Virus record (IMG/VR): IMGVR_UViG_3300035698_004085
Location: 62,001-126,000 of that record
Reading direction: 5' to 3' (one strand)
DNA length: 64,000 bases
Source of the DNA: a virus
Shown: positions 16,282 through 25,380 of the stretch, in pieces
Layout of the letters: each line of letters opens with the position of its first letter
How positions within the stretch are numbered: the first letter of the stretch is position 1
The notes under the pieces: generated by a model
What the model was told of the DNA's origin: nothing
Database searches by the model: none
Seen by the model: the letters and a program-made list of their open reading frames with translations, nothing else
Made by a program: the position numbers and the translations under genes

Positions 16282-18591
16282 ATGGCTGACCTGTTAAATA
16301 TTTATTCTGTTAACCCTACTGGAATGTTTAGTTTCGGTAGGTGCGCTGACTATGTACTCAGAAATAAAGGAATGGTTCACCTTTTAGGGCATAACGCCGA
16401 TAAAGGCGGAGACTCTAACGGATCTGGTAAGTCTTCTTTGTTCAATGCCCTATGTGAAGTTCTTTTTGGGGAGAATCCTACTGGAGAAAAGGGAGACTCA
16501 ATAGTAAACTCTGTGTGGGATAAGGGGATGGCTGGTAGAGTTCTGTTCACAAATTGGCAGGGTGACCATTATCGAGTTACTTATTGTCGTAAATGGAAAG
16601 AACAGTTTTATCCTTCTGATGTTGTAGCAGCTGACGGAAGTCATATTGCTTATGTAGGAACTTCTATTTTCTTTGAGAAGCACGAGAACGGAGTTTGGAT
16701 TGACCAGCGCGGAAACGGGATGCCAGATACTAGAAAGAAGATTTTAGAGACTATTGGTCTTTCTTATGATCGGTTCCTGGCAATTGCTTATATGAGTCCT
16801 AGAATTGGTGACCAGTTCTTGAGAGGGACTAATAAAGATCGTATGGATATTCTCTCAGGAATTACAGGCATTGAAGAGTGGGATAGAATTCTGGATAGAT
16901 GCCGTAAGAAAAAGAAGTCTTTAGGTCTTCAAATAACCGATCTTGATAAGAAGGCAGAACGTGAGAGAGGGGCTGTAGAGACTCTTAGAGAGCAGTTACA
17001 GAGCGCTCAAGCCTTTGACTGGGATCAACACATAAAGAGCTTAGAAGAGCAGCTACGCCAATCTAGGGGTGCTTGGGCTATTGCTAACAAGAACAGTCAA
17101 GCTTTAAGTGCTCAAATTACCGCATTAGAGGTTGAGCAATCTAATTCGTATGATCAAGAAAAGATTGTTAAGCTCAATAAGAAGATTGAGGAATTGACTG
17201 AGGAGCTGAGAAAGAATGAACTAGTTCTTTCAAGACCTGTTAATATTGAGGAAGACTCTAACCTAAGATTGACTTTGAATGGCGTTGTTACTCAGTTAAG
17301 TCAGGCTCAGTTTGCTTATACTAATAAACAGTCTGAAGGAGTTGTTTCAAATCCTCCTGTAGACAAAAAGTTGGAAGATGCGGTTACTGAGGCTAACGCG
17401 GGAAGGGATAAGTCTCAAGGTGCTTTAGGGGCACTGTTAGGTGAGTCTGGAGATCTTTTGAGCATGAAGGACTGCCCAACTTGCGGTAGTAGGGTTACTA
17501 AGGTTAAAAAAGATAAGATTCAAGAGAAGATAGATGGTCTTCAGGATGAGGTTGCTGCTTATGAGGGAGCGGCGAGTTTGGCTAGTGAGGTTGTTAAAGT
17601 TGCCAGGGATAAAATGGTTTCTGATCTTGAGAATCGCCGACAGCTAGAAATGGTAGATCTCCAAGTCAAGATTAAAGAGTTAGAAGCCAATAAATGCACA
17701 TGGGAATCTGCCCTTCAAGAAGATAAGTCTGCAAAACTAGTTAAAGCTGATGAGAATAGAGCTGAAGTAACCTTAGTCGTTACAGGACTACGTAACAAGA
17801 TTCAAGGGATTAGGGATGACATTCAAAAGGAGAGTGAAGTCTACCAACAATTTGATGCAACCCTAAAAGAACATCAAAGTCGGTTACCTGCTTTTCAACA
17901 AGAGATGAATGACCATCAAGCAGCTGGGGTTAATGTACAGGCTCAGGTTGACCAAGCTAACGTAAGTTTAGAGAATATTAAAGTCTTGGAATCCCAAATT
18001 AAAGAAAAGGGAAGGGAAGTTAAGTTCTTTGACGATGAGATTTTGCAAGTTAGAAATGATTTGTCTGTCTATTTATGGCTGATTGATAACATTCCTGCTA
18101 TTAAGCTGCATAAGATGTCTGTAGCAATGGCTGAGATCTCTGATTTAGCCAATAGTTATTTTAGTGACATGGGAGATTCTTTACGGGTTAGCATTACTTC
18201 TTTCGAGGAGAAAACCAAGAAAAAGAACGCTGCTGACATTAAAGACCTTATGAAGTCAGAGGTAAATATTGAGGTTACTGACGGAATTAAGAATATCTCG
18301 CCTAAGCTCTATTCAGACGGAGAGGTTGGTAGGATCTCTTTAGCGATTATTAGGGCTTTGCACGAAATGGCTCGAAAGTCTGGTCAAGGTTGTAATTTAA
18401 TGCTTATGGACGAGATCTTCTCGTTTGTAGATATGAATAATAGTCAACGAATTGCTGACTTCTTTAGTAAGTTAATGAAGCGAGGAACTGTGGTTGTTAC
18501 GGATAACTCAGGAAAGGTTAATGACTTGTTGAAGTTTGATAACGTTTGGACGGTAACCAAAACTAATGGACAATCGGTACTGGAGGTATAA
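16282..18591 (+). CDS. sbcC: SbcC/gp46-like (Rad50 family) ATPase
   Basis: 769 residues. Walker A is SNGSGKSS (45-52); long coiled coils flank a zinc hook CPTC at 398-401; Walker B is LMLMDE with D710/E711. It would form the ATPase and tether of the end-processing nuclease with the SbcD-like protein. Length is between T4 gp46 and bacterial SbcC. Confidence 0.93.
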   Translation: MADLLNIYSVNPTGMFSFGRCADYVLRNKGMVHLLGHNADKGGDSNGSGKSSLFNALCEVLFGENPTGEKGDSIVNSVWDKGMAGRVLFTNWQGDHYRVTYCRKWKEQFYPSDVVAADGSHIAYVGTSIFFEKHENGVWIDQRGNGMPDTRKKILETIGLSYDRFLAIAYMSPRIGDQFLRGTNKDRMDILSGITGIEEWDRILDRCRKKKKSLGLQITDLDKKAERERGAVETLREQLQSAQAFDWDQHIKSLEEQLRQSRGAWAIANKNSQALSAQITALEVEQSNSYDQEKIVKLNKKIEELTEELRKNELVLSRPVNIEEDSNLRLTLNGVVTQLSQAQFAYTNKQSEGVVSNPPVDKKLEDAVTEANAGRDKSQGALGALLGESGDLLSMKDCPTCGSRVTKVKKDKIQEKIDGLQDEVAAYEGAASLASEVVKVARDKMVSDLENRRQLEMVDLQVKIKELEANKCTWESALQEDKSAKLVKADENRAEVTLVVTGLRNKIQGIRDDIQKESEVYQQFDATLKEHQSRLPAFQQEMNDHQAAGVNVQAQVDQANVSLENIKVLESQIKEKGREVKFFDDEILQVRNDLSVYLWLIDNIPAIKLHKMSVAMAEISDLANSYFSDMGDSLRVSITSFEEKTKKKNAADIKDLMKSEVNIEVTDGIKNISPKLYSDGEVGRISLAIIRALHEMARKSGQGCNLMLMDEIFSFVDMNNSQRIADFFSKLMKRGTVVVTDNSGKVNDLLKFDNVWTVTKTNGQSVLEV

Positions 18592-18593
18592 GG

Positions 18594-18818
18594 ATGATTA
18601 AAAAAGGTGATAGAATAAAGATAGTGTCTGATGGTACGATAGAAGGTACTAAAGTTCTTAATTCTGATGGAGAGCTTATACCTAGAGTTCAGAAGTTGAC
18701 GGTTTCATTATCCGCTATTGATACTATTCCTAAAGCAAACTTAACTATTCTTATTCCTGAACTGGAATTGACAAATGTAGAAGTGACCGAAGTTGAAGAA
18801 GTTAAAATGGAGGTATAA
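18594..18818 (+). CDS. Unknown small protein
   Basis: 74 residues, beta-rich with a repeated E/V-rich end. Begins 2 nt after sbcC, with GGAGG upstream. No family recognised. Confidence 0.65.
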   Translation: MIKKGDRIKIVSDGTIEGTKVLNSDGELIPRVQKLTVSLSAIDTIPKANLTILIPELELTNVEVTEVEEVKMEV

Positions 18819-18821
18819 ATA

Positions 18822-19403
18822 ATGGACGATGTCCTAAAAAGAAGAATGGAAAGATTCGATAACGTAGAGGAAGAGATTTCAGATGAGGTTACTAGCCCTT
18901 TAACTAGTCAGCACCCATCTCATATTCTTCAAGCCTCTGCAGGGATGTGCGGGATTGAAGAGCCTGCTAACGATGAAGAAGATGCTACTGCGTCAATGGG
19001 GTTAGTACAGAATCCTTTTTCTAAGGATGAGTCTCCAATGGTTTTGCTGAGGAGTGAGGGAGTTGAATACCTGGGAGGCTTTGGTGGAGATTATGATGAT
19101 GGAAGTATAGAGGTTATCTACCCTATGCGCTATATTGAGCAAATGGGTCCTCCTACAACTCCAGAAGCTGGTCCAGAACTTATGGTAGGCGCTCAAAAGG
19201 TGTTCTTAGCATTGTCTATTCCATCTTCTATGAAGTTTTCGTATAGTTACCTTTACTTTTTGCCTGCTGACACTCAAACCTCTAAAGAGGTTGTTTCTCT
19301 CTATGAAAGCGCTGTTAAATCTGCAATGGCTGGTGATTCTAACTTGGAGGCTCCTTCTGCTAAAGATGTATTAGCTTATGGCAGGGGAAATGACTCGCAA
19401 TAG
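18822..19403 (+). CDS. Unknown protein
   Basis: 193 residues. Acidic N-terminal half that looks unstructured and a C-terminal globular part with YSYLYFLPAD. GGAGG box before the ATG. Family not recognised. Confidence 0.65.
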   Translation: MDDVLKRRMERFDNVEEEISDEVTSPLTSQHPSHILQASAGMCGIEEPANDEEDATASMGLVQNPFSKDESPMVLLRSEGVEYLGGFGGDYDDGSIEVIYPMRYIEQMGPPTTPEAGPELMVGAQKVFLALSIPSSMKFSYSYLYFLPADTQTSKEVVSLYESAVKSAMAGDSNLEAPSAKDVLAYGRGNDSQ

Positions 19404-19608
19404 AAGGGAAGAAAAGCCTAATTATAGAATAATGTTTTCTCGTGATGTTGAGAGAAACGATGTTAGACTATTAAATGGGTGTTTCTCAGGAAAATGGCTG
19501 AGAGAACTGTGGGCTGAGAGTCGTGAAGCAAAGGACTATATCTACAAGTATATCTCAACTGATTTGGACCCATTTTTACAAAGCATTTTAAAGTCTTTGT
19601 TGTGTTAG
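19378..19608 (+). CDS. Unknown small protein
   Basis: 76 residues from 19378, or 72 if the ATG at 19390 is used; neither has a well-placed ribosome site. Overlaps the end of the previous gene. Basic N-terminus, Trp-rich middle (KWLRELWAESREAK). Family not recognised. Confidence 0.5.
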   Translation: MAGEMTRNRREEKPNYRIMFSRDVERNDVRLLNGCFSGKWLRELWAESREAKDYIYKYISTDLDPFLQSILKSLLC

Positions 19609-19617
19609 GAGTTTTGG

Positions 19618-20172
19618 ATGTCTGAAGATTTCGAAAGAGTGGTTATGGCAATAGATCCTTCTTTAACAGGATTTGCTATTGTTATTATCGGCGATACTGG
19701 AGTAATATTTTATAAGGAAATGTCTACAAAACCCGCTAAGACGCTTAAAAGCAGGTTTGCTAGGTATCAAAAGCTTGTTGACTTCGCTAAGGAGGCTAAT
19801 ACTACCTATCAACCAGACATTATCTTAATTGAGGGATATTCTTACGGGTCAAAAGGAAGATCTGTTATCTCGTTAGGGGAGCTTGGAGGAGTTTTAAGAG
19901 AAACTTTATTGTCTGATGCTAATCTTCCGCAATTTGTAGAAGTTCCACCAACAACTTTGAAGAAGTTTATTACAGGAAAAGGCAATGCTTCAAAAATAGT
20001 TGTTGCAACTTCCTTAGCAAAGAGGTATAATATGGCGTTTGAATCTGACAATCATGCCGACGCTTACGGGCTGGCAAGGATGGGTAGGTGCGTTATTGGA
20101 GCTGAAAAGTGCGAGACAAAAGCTCAGCAAGAAGCCGTAGACGTTGTTCTAAAAACATTGGGAGAAGGATAA
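19618..20172 (+). CDS. ruvC: RuvC-like Holliday junction resolvase
   Basis: 184 residues, RNase H fold. Catalytic acids fit RuvC: D13 in AIDPSLTG, E72 in LIEGYSYG, and the DNHADAYG end (D144, D148). Would resolve recombination intermediates made by RecA. TTAGGAG box upstream. Next gene starts 3 nt after its stop. Confidence 0.88.
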   Translation: MSEDFERVVMAIDPSLTGFAIVIIGDTGVIFYKEMSTKPAKTLKSRFARYQKLVDFAKEANTTYQPDIILIEGYSYGSKGRSVISLGELGGVLRETLLSDANLPQFVEVPPTTLKKFITGKGNASKIVVATSLAKRYNMAFESDNHADAYGLARMGRCVIGAEKCETKAQQEAVDVVLKTLGEG

Positions 20173-20175
20173 AGA

Positions 20176-20460
20176 ATGGAGACATTTAAGACATTAGATA
20201 TTGGAGTGGTTAACTCCCTAAAAGAAGGTAAGGATATTGACCTTATTGATATTAGTCAAGATCTGATGGGAGACGTTATTAGGCATATGGCTATGGACGT
20301 TGAGCCTAGTCTGGAGTATGAGTTTATTATTAAAGGATTGATAGGATCGTTCGGTAGATCAAGCATTGAACTAAGAATTAATAAACGTCTAAAACCTGGA
20401 TCTATTAGGTTTCTAAAAGATAGTAAAGTAATAATTAGAGCGCAAAAACAGGAGGAATAG
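20176..20460 (+). CDS. Unknown small protein
   Basis: 94 residues, mixed alpha/beta, ends in a basic strand-rich part (SKVIIRAQKQEE). Lies between the resolvase and the trigger-factor-like gene. Family not recognised. Confidence 0.6.
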   Translation: METFKTLDIGVVNSLKEGKDIDLIDISQDLMGDVIRHMAMDVEPSLEYEFIIKGLIGSFGRSSIELRINKRLKPGSIRFLKDSKVIIRAQKQEE

Positions 20461-20463
20461 AAA

Positions 20464-21690
20464 GTGACAAAAGAAGAAATGACCGTAGAAGAGAAACCAG
20501 CACTCCAAATTGACCCTCTTTCCCAGTCTTATAAAGCTACTGTTTCAGTTAGCTATGAGGAACTTAGAGAAGCTTGTGACGAATATTGGGATAAGAACAA
20601 GGAAGCCCTAGCCAAGGGTTACAAAGGCAAGAAAGGTAAAGGCGGTAAACTAGACTTTAAGAAGGCTAAACTGGCTCTAGAGGCTAATGTAGGGACTTCT
20701 AAGCTGTATAGACAAGTATTCTCAGAGAAGGCTAGCTCTGCAGTTGATGCTCTAGCTGATAAAGAGATCATGCTTATCACTGATTCAGCTGTTTTTAATT
20801 TTGAGCCTGACGCTGAGCCTACTGTGCTAATCATTTTCCATTATTGGCCAGAACTCATTAGAAATGGAGATCTAGACTTTGATCTAACCAGACTTGTTCC
20901 ACGCGACTTTGAACAAGCTTATGTTGAGAGGTGTAATGATCTTTCCCTTCAGAATCCTCTCCATCCACCTTTGGAGAATGACTCTGAAATTAGACCTAAT
21001 CATCGCGTTCTAATGGATGTTATTACGTCTTGTGAGGGAGAACCTTGTGAAGACGGAACTGTAAGAGGTCAATGGAATCAGGTTAAGGATCTGGCAGTAA
21101 CAGAACTTATTGAAGGAATTTGCGCTCATAAGAAGGGAGACTTGTTTGAAGTCTCTTTTGATAGTCCTTATGACGGAGATTCTAAGGGTAAGACTCTTGA
21201 TGCTCACGTAAAGATCCACGAGACGACTGAAGTGGTGTATATCAGCGTTGATTCTGATGAGCTTTATAAAATTGTTAATTGCGATACTAGAGAAGCTTTT
21301 AAAGAGAAGTTCGAGCAAGAGTACGCTGCTTACATGGATAATTCTGAGAAGCATCAGGCTTATAACCACATTATGGAGCAGGTTGTAATGTCTGGGAAGA
21401 TTGAGCCTCCACCTCAGCAATATTTGAATCTTCAGGTTGATTCTGCCATTAAGCGTCACTTTGAGCAATTTAAGGGTGACAAGGTTAAAGCGCTCCAGGT
21501 TGTAGGGGCTAAAAACGAGTCTGAGTTAGCAGAGTTGTTCCAGGGTAACTTCATTCAAGAGATTGTTAAGCAAATGGGCATTAAGTGGTATGCAAAAGAG
21601 TACGGCATTGATTCAGACGCTGAGAATGTAGCCAGTCATATGCTTACTCAAATCACTTGGAAAGACCCTGATCCTATTAAAGCTGACTAA
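20464..21690 (+). CDS. tig: Trigger-factor-like chaperone / peptidyl-prolyl isomerase
   Basis: 408 residues, near the usual trigger factor length. Three domains can be followed. N-terminal ribosome-binding-like part: SVSYEELREACDEYW, then GYKGKKGKGG in place of the GFRxGK ribosome-docking signature and FNFEPDAEPTVLIIF. Middle FKBP-like part: ELIEGICAHKKGDLFEV then KGKTLDAHVKIHETTEV, as in the PPIase domain. C-terminal arm: helix-rich, with MEQVVMSGKIEPPPQQYLN matching the NDIDVPxALI region of trigger factors. It would help fold nascent phage proteins at the ribosome. GTG start at 20464 with AGGAGG upstream. Confidence 0.75.
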   Translation: MTKEEMTVEEKPALQIDPLSQSYKATVSVSYEELREACDEYWDKNKEALAKGYKGKKGKGGKLDFKKAKLALEANVGTSKLYRQVFSEKASSAVDALADKEIMLITDSAVFNFEPDAEPTVLIIFHYWPELIRNGDLDFDLTRLVPRDFEQAYVERCNDLSLQNPLHPPLENDSEIRPNHRVLMDVITSCEGEPCEDGTVRGQWNQVKDLAVTELIEGICAHKKGDLFEVSFDSPYDGDSKGKTLDAHVKIHETTEVVYISVDSDELYKIVNCDTREAFKEKFEQEYAAYMDNSEKHQAYNHIMEQVVMSGKIEPPPQQYLNLQVDSAIKRHFEQFKGDKVKALQVVGAKNESELAELFQGNFIQEIVKQMGIKWYAKEYGIDSDAENVASHMLTQITWKDPDPIKAD

Positions 21691-21764
21691 TTCCTGCTTT
21701 TTCTCTCCTCTTAGTATGTTATATACTAGTTCATTTTAAAATACAGTTTTAGAGAGGTAATGAC

Positions 21765-22361
21765 TTGAAGAAATTAATGAATTGTTCAACTCCTTATTGC
21801 GACAGTAGGATATTGGTAAGAGAGGTTGAGGAAGAAGACTACGTATTTTGTCCTAAGTGCAGGGGAGATCATTCTCTATGCGTTCTTAAAACACAGGTAG
21901 ACCATGATAAACCGATAAAAGAAGTTATTATGGATGCTAGAATATTCAAGAGCGCTAATGGAATGGCTGACTATGCTGGAGTGTCTTTTGTTTCGATGTA
22001 TAATTGGATCAAGAAGTACTTTAATATGTCTTTTCAGGAGTTTAGAAGGAAATACATTTGTAAGTCAGAGAAATGCTACTTGTTGAATATCAAAAGGTCT
22101 TCTTATAGTCGTAATGACTACATCCTTAAAAAGATTAGGTCAAGGAGTAATAGTTGTGCCTGTATTAACTCTTTAGAGCCTAACTATATAATGACTAATT
22201 GCCCACCTTCTACGGTTTCAGGTATTCTTAGGGGCGCTCCAAAGATCACTAAACTCTCCGATAATTTATTTGCATTATCCCCGAAACCTGTTAATTTTGG
22301 GTTTTTAAATCCTATAACCTTTGGTGATGTAACGCCTTTCCATTTTGTGGAAGCTGCTTAA
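21765..22361 (+). CDS. Cys-rich protein with possible HTH
   Basis: 198 residues. N-terminal zinc-ribbon-like cysteines (CSTPYC and CPKC), then a segment resembling a helix-turn-helix (YAGVSFVSMYNWIKKYF), then a basic stretch. The start is TTG at 21765, chosen for the AGAGAGG box seven bases upstream. The 74 bp before it hold an imperfect palindrome AGTAT-GTTAT-ATACT near 21712-21726 that could be a -10 region or operator. Confidence 0.55.
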   Translation: MKKLMNCSTPYCDSRILVREVEEEDYVFCPKCRGDHSLCVLKTQVDHDKPIKEVIMDARIFKSANGMADYAGVSFVSMYNWIKKYFNMSFQEFRRKYICKSEKCYLLNIKRSSYSRNDYILKKIRSRSNSCACINSLEPNYIMTNCPPSTVSGILRGAPKITKLSDNLFALSPKPVNFGFLNPITFGDVTPFHFVEAA

Positions 22362-22401
22362 AATAATGGTTGAAAGTTTAAAAACCCAACTATTGTTGCT
22401 T

Positions 22402-22407
22402 TATAAT
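22402..22407 (+). promoter_or_regulatory. Perfect -10 hexamer, 10 nt before an ATG
   Basis: TATAAT at 22402-22407 with no good -35 box (only TTTAAA-like sequence 18 nt upstream). It overlaps a possible ATG at 22406, so the real start is likely 22418, giving a near-leaderless message with the same -10-to-ATG spacing as the primase promoter. Confidence 0.5.
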
Positions 22408-22417
22408 GGTAATCGTC

Positions 22418-22741
22418 ATGGATAAAAAAGAATCAAAGTTTTTAGAAGAAATAGCCAAAAAAGCTGGGCTAGATCCTTCTAAAATGGATAAGAAAGCTTT
22501 TGGCAACCCTTTAGAGAACTCAATGTTCGCAAACGCGATTAAAGCTGCGTTAGTAGGGCTTGAAGTGGTTGCTATTGGTACTCTGGATATTAAACTAACT
22601 GCTATTGTTAAGCTTCTTCAATCTTGGATAAAAGACCGGGAAGAAGAACTGGCTCAAAAGCAGCAGCAAGAATATGGTTATCAGGAGAGTTATCAAGATG
22701 ACTCTTTTGGCTATAACGTAAACATTGGCGGTTATTATTAA
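22418..22741 (+). CDS. Unknown protein, helical
   Basis: 107 residues from ATG 22418 (22406 would overlap the -10 box). Helical with a hydrophobic centre (ALVGLEVVAIGTL) and a Gln/Tyr/Gly-rich end. Family not recognised; first member of the region 2 cluster. Confidence 0.55.
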   Translation: MDKKESKFLEEIAKKAGLDPSKMDKKAFGNPLENSMFANAIKAALVGLEVVAIGTLDIKLTAIVKLLQSWIKDREEELAQKQQQEYGYQESYQDDSFGYNVNIGGYY

Positions 22742-22754
22742 AATGGAGACTATA

Positions 22755-24095
22755 ATGAAAAAGAAAGCGAAAAGAATAATGAAAAAGAAAAGTGAACATC
22801 ACATGTGGAATGCTCAGTCAGACGATAATGGGCAAGTAACCATCAACCGGAATACTGCTGAGCGTGAAGAGTTTGAGGAGTCGGACTTCCTCATGGCTGT
22901 TACAGCAAGTTCTTGGGGATTCTTTGGCGCAAGTCTTGTAGACCAGTTTTCAAAGAAGGTTACAGCTGCTGAGAAATCTCGTTTCCAGTTAGTTGCCAAG
23001 ACTTTAAAAGCTTCTGGCGAAAAGCCTCCCCGTGTTAGATCTTGGGAAGAGCTTCGCAAGGCTTTTGGTAATGATGAGATGTCTGAGGCTCGTGAGTTCA
23101 TTTCTGACGGAATGAAGGTTCGTCAAGCTTCTAAGTTCCTTAATCTTCCTTTTATTATTGCTGCGGATCTTGTAGACGAGATTGAAGTAGTTGGTAAAAA
23201 GGCTATGAAGGATATTGTTAAACGAGTCAAAAAAGGCGATAAAAAGGTCGTAAAAGACTACGGAAAGGTTGCATCTTCTGTTAAAAGGCTGTATGATGAG
23301 GCTTTAAGAGAGGGTAATACTAAGATTGCTATTGATGATTCTGCTAAAGACTATTGGACTCAGTATTATGGTGAATACGGTGAGCAGTTGGTAGGCGAGG
23401 TTAAAAAGCGGGTTAAAGCTGATGTTGCTTACGAGTGGTTAAGACGTAATGGCGTTGATGAGGCTGCAGCAGCTTATTGGGCAAATTATTATACAGATGG
23501 AGACTATGGTAAAGACATGGTAAAAACTCCTGAGAAAAGAACTACTCCTAAAGCTAGTAGGAAGAAAGCTCAAGATGTTGATGAGATGAAAGAGGCTCTT
23601 GAGATTTATATTAATGAATATGGAACCGAAGAGGGTTTTGTACAGTGGTTTTTAACTGGAGTTCGATCAACGGCTAGTAAGAAAGCTCAAGACGTTAATG
23701 AGATGAAAGAGGCTCTTGATATTTATATTAATGAATATGGAACCGAAGAGGGATTTGTACAGTGGTTTTTAACCGGAGTTCGATCAGCATCTAGGAAGAA
23801 AGCTCAAGATGTTGATGAGATGAAAGAGGCTCTTGAGATTTATATTAATGAATATGGAACCGAAGATGGTTTTGTACAGTGGTTTTTAACCGGAGTTCGC
23901 TCAGCATCTAGGAAGAAAGCTAATTTGTTCGAGGACCTTAAGAGTACGCTAGTGAAAGAGGTTGGAGACTATATTAATTCTCTTCCTGCTGAAGAACAAG
24001 ATGCTGCTATGGACTTAGCTGGGCAACAAATGCAAAATTTAGTAGGGGAGTTAATGGATTATCGAGATTCTAGCATGGGAGGAGATGTTTACTAA
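22755..24095 (+). CDS. Modular repeat protein of the KAQ family
   Basis: 446 residues from ATG 22755, which has GGAGA before it. Very basic start (MKKKAKRIMKKK). Residues about 190-270 hold two YW-Y motifs (SAKDYWTQYYGEYGEQL, AAYWANYYTDGDYGKD). Then three nearly identical 39-residue modules follow, each led by S(R)KKAQ and containing EALEIYINEYGTEEGF then WFLTGV, and a fourth truncated lead (RKKAN). The same module and YW-Y motif recur in the 1218-residue protein at 27405. I propose internal or processed virion proteins, but no function is proved. Confidence 0.6.
   Translation: MKKKAKRIMKKKSEHHMWNAQSDDNGQVTINRNTAEREEFEESDFLMAVTASSWGFFGASLVDQFSKKVTAAEKSRFQLVAKTLKASGEKPPRVRSWEELRKAFGNDEMSEAREFISDGMKVRQASKFLNLPFIIAADLVDEIEVVGKKAMKDIVKRVKKGDKKVVKDYGKVASSVKRLYDEALREGNTKIAIDDSAKDYWTQYYGEYGEQLVGEVKKRVKADVAYEWLRRNGVDEAAAAYWANYYTDGDYGKDMVKTPEKRTTPKASRKKAQDVDEMKEALEIYINEYGTEEGFVQWFLTGVRSTASKKAQDVNEMKEALDIYINEYGTEEGFVQWFLTGVRSASRKKAQDVDEMKEALEIYINEYGTEDGFVQWFLTGVRSASRKKANLFEDLKSTLVKEVGDYINSLPAEEQDAAMDLAGQQMQNLVGELMDYRDSSMGGDVY
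23562..23912 (+). repeat. Three tandem 117-bp coding repeats
   Basis: Units start at 23562, 23679 and 23796, each 117 bp and differing at few bases; a fourth start at 23913 diverges after AAGAAAGCT. Each unit is one KKAQ-led 39-residue module. Such identity suggests recent duplication or gene conversion. Confidence 0.92.
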
Positions 24096-24574
24096 TGAAA
24101 TTTGAAATGACAGAAAAATCGTTTAGCAGAATTGCTCAAGTTATGGATGAGGGCGTTCATACTGATAAGAAGGCTCAATCCTCAGTTGGCGGGGATCTGG
24201 GTATAGATGAGTTCACCCAAGGATATATTGAGGCTGCTTTTTGGACTGAAGATGAGAGTGAGGAGCTAGAAGACTTAGGTTTTTATGATATTGCACCAGA
24301 AGCTTTAAAGTCTGTTAGTGAGGAGTGTGACAAGTTTCAGTCCGATAACTCAAACCTTCTTTCTGAATATTATGCTGAGCGTGAGGGGGAAACGGAGGGT
24401 ACTCCAGAAGCTAATGCCGGTCATGATTTTTGGTTAACAAGAAATGGTCATGGAGTAGGCTTCTGGGATAGAGGACTTTCTGAATATCTGGGAGATGCTC
24501 TAACTGAGGCTGCTGATGCCTACGGAGAGTCTTATATGTATGCTGGTGATGACAACAAAGTGTATTTTGATTAG
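24095..24574 (+). CDS. Unknown acidic protein with N-terminal KAQ sites
   Basis: 159 residues, coupled to the preceding gene by TAATG. The N-terminus has two AQ sites (FSRIAQVMD, DKKAQSS) and is followed by a folded acidic domain with HDFWLTRNGHGVGFWDRG and a C-terminal ESYMYAGDD-VYFD. The domain with RNGHGVGFWDRG resembles small phage proteins of unknown function I cannot name. Confidence 0.6.
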   Translation: MKFEMTEKSFSRIAQVMDEGVHTDKKAQSSVGGDLGIDEFTQGYIEAAFWTEDESEELEDLGFYDIAPEALKSVSEECDKFQSDNSNLLSEYYAEREGETEGTPEANAGHDFWLTRNGHGVGFWDRGLSEYLGDALTEAADAYGESYMYAGDDNKVYFD

Positions 24575-24577
24575 ACT

Positions 24578-24814
24578 ATGAATCCTTTTTCAACAACCAA
24601 TCTTCAAAAACTTGCCAATTCTAATTCCTGGCACTACTCTGAAGAAGAGGTTGTTGAAGTATTAGACAGGGTTGATGCTTTAGCTGCTAGAATGTATGAT
24701 TTTAAAACAATGCTAGAGTCTGAAGAAGATGAAGCGAGAAAGCAGGGGCTACTCGATGACTTCAACTTTACGTTAGACAAGATTGAAGAGTCTTTAAAGT
24801 GGTTTGGGGGTTAG
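24578..24814 (+). CDS. Unknown small helical protein
   Basis: 78 residues, N-terminus with NLQKLANSNS (leader-like), then acidic helices. No clear ribosome box. Last gene before a terminator. Confidence 0.55.
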   Translation: MNPFSTTNLQKLANSNSWHYSEEEVVEVLDRVDALAARMYDFKTMLESEEDEARKQGLLDDFNFTLDKIEESLKWFGG

Positions 24815-24848
24815 TTTCCTAGCTGCTTTAACAGGCTAGTTTACATAG

Positions 24849-24880
24849 GGGCTGAGAACTTAGGTTCTCAGCCCTTTCTC
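24849..24880 (+). terminator. Rho-independent terminator
   Basis: Perfect 11-bp stem GGGCTGAGAAC / GTTCTCAGCCC (24849-24859 and 24864-24874), TTAG loop, followed by TTTCTC. Ends the unit 22418-24814. A TATATTATAG sequence just after (near 24882) may be the -10 of the next unit. Confidence 0.85.
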
Positions 24881-24915
24881 GTATATTATAGATAACCTTA
24901 AAAGGAGGGTTAATA

Positions 24916-25377
24916 ATGGCTGAGTATAAATTCTGGGATGAGAGTCGAAACCTACAGGCTAAAATCTATTCAGGGTTTCCTGGCGTTGGAAAATCTTATT
25001 ATTTTATAAAATCGAATACTGGGGTTTTGGATAGTGATAGTAGCCACTTCGATAAGAAAGATTTCCCAAATAACTATATTCAACACATAAAGGATAACCT
25101 GAATATTGCAGACATCATATTTGTTAGTAGCCATAAAGAGGTTAGGGATGCTCTAGTTGAAGAAGAACTAGACTTTACGTTAGTGTATCCTGATTTGAGT
25201 TTGAAGCAAGAGTATTTAGAGCGATATAACGAAAGAGGAAGCCGTCAACTGTTTATGAATCTTATCTCTACTAATTGGGAGAATTGGTTATTAGAGCTTA
25301 TGCGGCAGGAGAAGTGCCGACATATTGTATTAAAGTCTGGTGAATTTATGTCAGATGCTCTTAAAAAAGAAGAATAA
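24916..25377 (+). CDS. P-loop nucleotide-binding protein, kinase-like
   Basis: 153 residues. Walker A GFPGVGKS at 20-27; a conserved-looking DSDSSHF (about 38-44) and IIFVSSHKEVRDAL follow, like small nucleotide or polynucleotide kinases. The substrate cannot be read. AAAGGAGG box upstream. Confidence 0.65.
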   Translation: MAEYKFWDESRNLQAKIYSGFPGVGKSYYFIKSNTGVLDSDSSHFDKKDFPNNYIQHIKDNLNIADIIFVSSHKEVRDALVEEELDFTLVYPDLSLKQEYLERYNERGSRQLFMNLISTNWENWLLELMRQEKCRHIVLKSGEFMSDALKKEE

Positions 25378-25380
25378 ATA

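Noticed and set aside
21010-21468. 152-residue minus-strand frame
   Set aside because: Antisense to the trigger-factor-like gene, composition unlike a protein, no start signal.
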